From Treponema peruense (lineage in GTDB: Bacteria; Spirochaetota; Spirochaetia; Treponematales; Treponemataceae): a DNA stretch of 64,000 nucleotides. Under the pieces are notes generated by a model. That model was given only the letters and a program-made list of their open reading frames with translations. It made no database searches and had not been told where the DNA came from. Position 1 is the stretch's first letter; every line of letters starts with the position of its first letter. Positions 62,656 through 64,000 of this stretch are shown here, in pieces. The position numbers and the translations under genes are program-made. The stretch is from assembly GCF_016117655.1 (NCBI RefSeq), contig NZ_CP064936.1, positions 434,001 to 498,000 on the forward strand. The letters run 5' to 3'.

Positions 62656-63909
62656 TTACGAAGCCGACGAATGCAGGACCTTAACAGCCCGCCTCAAAAT
62701 TTCTTCAGGCTTTTTGGGTTTTTCTATAAAGTCTTTTGCGCCAAGACTCATTGCCTGGAAAATCATTTCGCGCTGTGTTGCCTGTGAATAGATGATGACC
62801 GGTGTCATAACATTGTGTTTCTGCAGTGTGCGTAGAATGCTCAGGCCGTCCATGTCGTTTATATAAAGATCCAGAATTATAAGATCAAATTTCTGTCCTG
62901 AAATAATTGCCTTTACAAATTCCGTGCCGTTCTGGTAAAGCGAGCAGTCACCGCTGATTGCAGAAAATGTACTCTGAAGAATCTTGCGTACAATAACATC
63001 GTCGTCAACAATTGCAATTTTAAGCAGGTTTCCGGTAGAAGCAGAAGTATCTTTTGTCTGTTCACCGAATCTGATTTCTGCACCGCCGTCATCTGTTCCT
63101 TTTTCTGACATAAGAATTTTGTCCGAAACAAAGTCAGTAATATTTGTTCCCGAAGAACGGCTTCCGTCAACCAGTGAATTGAGTATATGCTGCAGGTTGT
63201 GGGCCACTTCTATTCCGTGGTACTGCGGGTGCCCTTCTATAAGGTCTGCGACAAAATCATCGAGTGAAAGAACTTTTATATTCCGTTTGCTCAGGCGCTC
63301 ATCGGCCGTAATGTTGTCAAACAGAAGTTCCAAGTTTGCGCCGTCAACAAAACTCAACTGAAGATTAGTGAGCATAAGGATTACTTTGGGATTGACAAGT
63401 TTGTGCAGCGTAATTATTTCTGAAATTTTGTATTTGATTAAAAAAAGTTTTTCCCTGTTGAGTCCGCGTGCTATTTCTACGAAAATAAGGTTTCCGTTAA
63501 TGTGAATGTCAAGAATACATGGCGTTTCATCAAATGAAAAACTCTGTCTTAAAATTGAACCAATTGCTTCAAAGAAAACATCAAAGCGGATTGGCTTTGT
63601 GAAATATTTTACGACGCCGTATTCTACAAGAGTGGCGGCTTTTGAACGTTCAATTGTTGGTCCAATAAGAATAACCGGTTTGCGTCGTGCATTTGGATCA
63701 TTACGTTTTTTTTCAAGAAGATCCATAATATCTGAATTCAGGCTGTCGTTTGCTTCAATTATAATTAACGATGGAAGCATTGTGATTATTTTAGTGTATG
63801 CATCCCTGTTTCCTGTTGCATTTTCCAGGTGAACCTGTTCTTCGGCAAGTTTTTCCTTGAGAAATTCACGGAACAGATGGGAGCCGTCTATCAGAAGAAC
63901 TTCTTTCAT
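62656..63909 (-). CDS. Two-receiver response regulator with pseudo-receiver N-terminus
   Basis: A 417-residue regulator without DNA-binding domain. The N-terminal receiver-like domain (1-120) has Glu52 (LPSLIIIEAND) where the phospho-acceptor Asp belongs, while its K (YFTKPI) is kept. The middle (about 125-285) is unassigned. The C-terminal receiver (about 290-415) is complete: IVDDDVIVRK, LIILDLYINDMDGL, IIYSQATQ, FIEKPKKPEEI. ATG 63909 lies 6 nt after TAGTAT, with TTGAAA 17 bp further up, and no Shine-Dalgarno site. It heads the operon with the hybrid kinase and histidinol phosphatase. Confidence 0.9.
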   Translation of the reverse strand: MKEVLLIDGSHLFREFLKEKLAEEQVHLENATGNRDAYTKIITMLPSLIIIEANDSLNSDIMDLLEKKRNDPNARRKPVILIGPTIERSKAATLVEYGVVKYFTKPIRFDVFFEAIGSILRQSFSFDETPCILDIHINGNLIFVEIARGLNREKLFLIKYKISEIITLHKLVNPKVILMLTNLQLSFVDGANLELLFDNITADERLSKRNIKVLSLDDFVADLIEGHPQYHGIEVAHNLQHILNSLVDGSRSSGTNITDFVSDKILMSEKGTDDGGAEIRFGEQTKDTSASTGNLLKIAIVDDDVIVRKILQSTFSAISGDCSLYQNGTEFVKAIISGQKFDLIILDLYINDMDGLSILRTLQKHNVMTPVIIYSQATQREMIFQAMSLGAKDFIEKPKKPEEILRRAVKVLHSSAS

Positions 63910-63915
63910 ATGTAC

Positions 63916-63944
63916 ATACTACTTTATTAAGGGTATAATTTCAA
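63916..63944 (-). promoter_or_regulatory. Predicted leaderless promoter of the two-component operon
   Basis: TTGAAA (63939-63944), 17-bp spacer, TAGTAT (63916-63921), 6 nt to ATG 63909. Confidence 0.6.
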
Positions 63945-63970
63945 GGTGATTTTTTATGGGAGGAATAAAT

Positions 63971-64000
63971 ATGAAAGACGGAATAAAGCGTGTGGCGGTG
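63971..64000 (+). CDS. Start of a gene running out of the window
   Basis: ATG 63971 with GGGAGGAATAAAT upstream begins MKDGIKRVAV and is cut by the window end. TATAAT at 63934-63939 could be its -10. Such a start would suit a phosphofructokinase-type protein, but ten residues do not allow an assignment. Confidence 0.6.
   Translation, partial: MKDGIKRVAV

Noticed and set aside
1-64000. CRISPR array or prophage
   Set aside because: No regularly spaced short repeats with unique spacers, cas genes, or phage structural genes were seen.

Overview
The window most likely comes from a treponeme (Spirochaetota), probably a commensal gut, rumen or oral Treponema. The evidence is gene content and style: an XPB-type helicase paired with a helicase-associated protein, a Bat (MoxR/VWA) operon, HflK/HflC, a TrpX-type binding protein, many lipoproteins with short treponemal lipoboxes, and moderate-GC coding DNA cut by hairpin-rich repeats. 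I had no database access, so the genus is an inference.

Layout. 1-9 kb: end of an XPB helicase and its partner (+), a TrpYZ-like ABC permease/ATPase and a MATE exporter (-), then a U32-family protein broken by one extra A in a poly-A run, and ssb. 9-16 kb: a large unrecognised protein, a CorA-family transporter behind a structured leader RNA, an FGE-sulfatase-fold lipid-exported protein, a phosphodiesterase, hisC, and a GspG-like protein. 16.2-27 kb: an AT-rich accessory island of secreted proteins (a permuted-papain lipoprotein, an astacin-like metalloprotease lipoprotein, a probable outer-membrane barrel, several unknown lipoproteins). Its left part carries a hairpin-rich repeat family, one copy of which is split by an IS256-family element with clear 9-bp target duplications and a duplicated left end. 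27-36 kb: a biotin-dependent carboxyltransferase, hflK-hflC with a pseudokinase-like membrane protein, a Uup-type ABC-F protein, a tRNA-Ala(CGC) whose 3' end is repeated three times at about 200-bp spacing, and the TrpX-like binding protein. 36-46 kb: aroDE and rpiA (+), then a leftward operon hisA-hisIE fusion, hisD, def, fmt, PASTA protein; divergently a three-domain ECF transporter fusion (A-A'-T). 46-50 kb: an ArsB/SLC13-type permease behind what I read as a yybP-ykoY manganese riboswitch, then a small unknown protein, a solute-binding lipoprotein and an aminotransferase. 50.8-58 kb: moxR, DUF58, unknown, batA, batB-batC fusion, batD. 58-64 kb: Smr and J-domain proteins, infA, a DksA/TraR zinc protein, and a leftward RR / hybrid kinase / histidinol-phosphatase operon.

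Two themes stand out. First, about ten genes that begin transcription units have a recognisable -10 box ending only 6-9 nt before the ATG and no Shine-Dalgarno site, while genes inside operons have good Shine-Dalgarno sites; this predicts frequent leaderless mRNAs, including two divergent pairs that share one -35 region. Second, two ion transporters sit behind structured leaders with intrinsic terminators: a manganese riboswitch before an ArsB-like permease (pointing to manganese export) and an unassigned three-way-junction RNA with a 27-codon ORF before corA.
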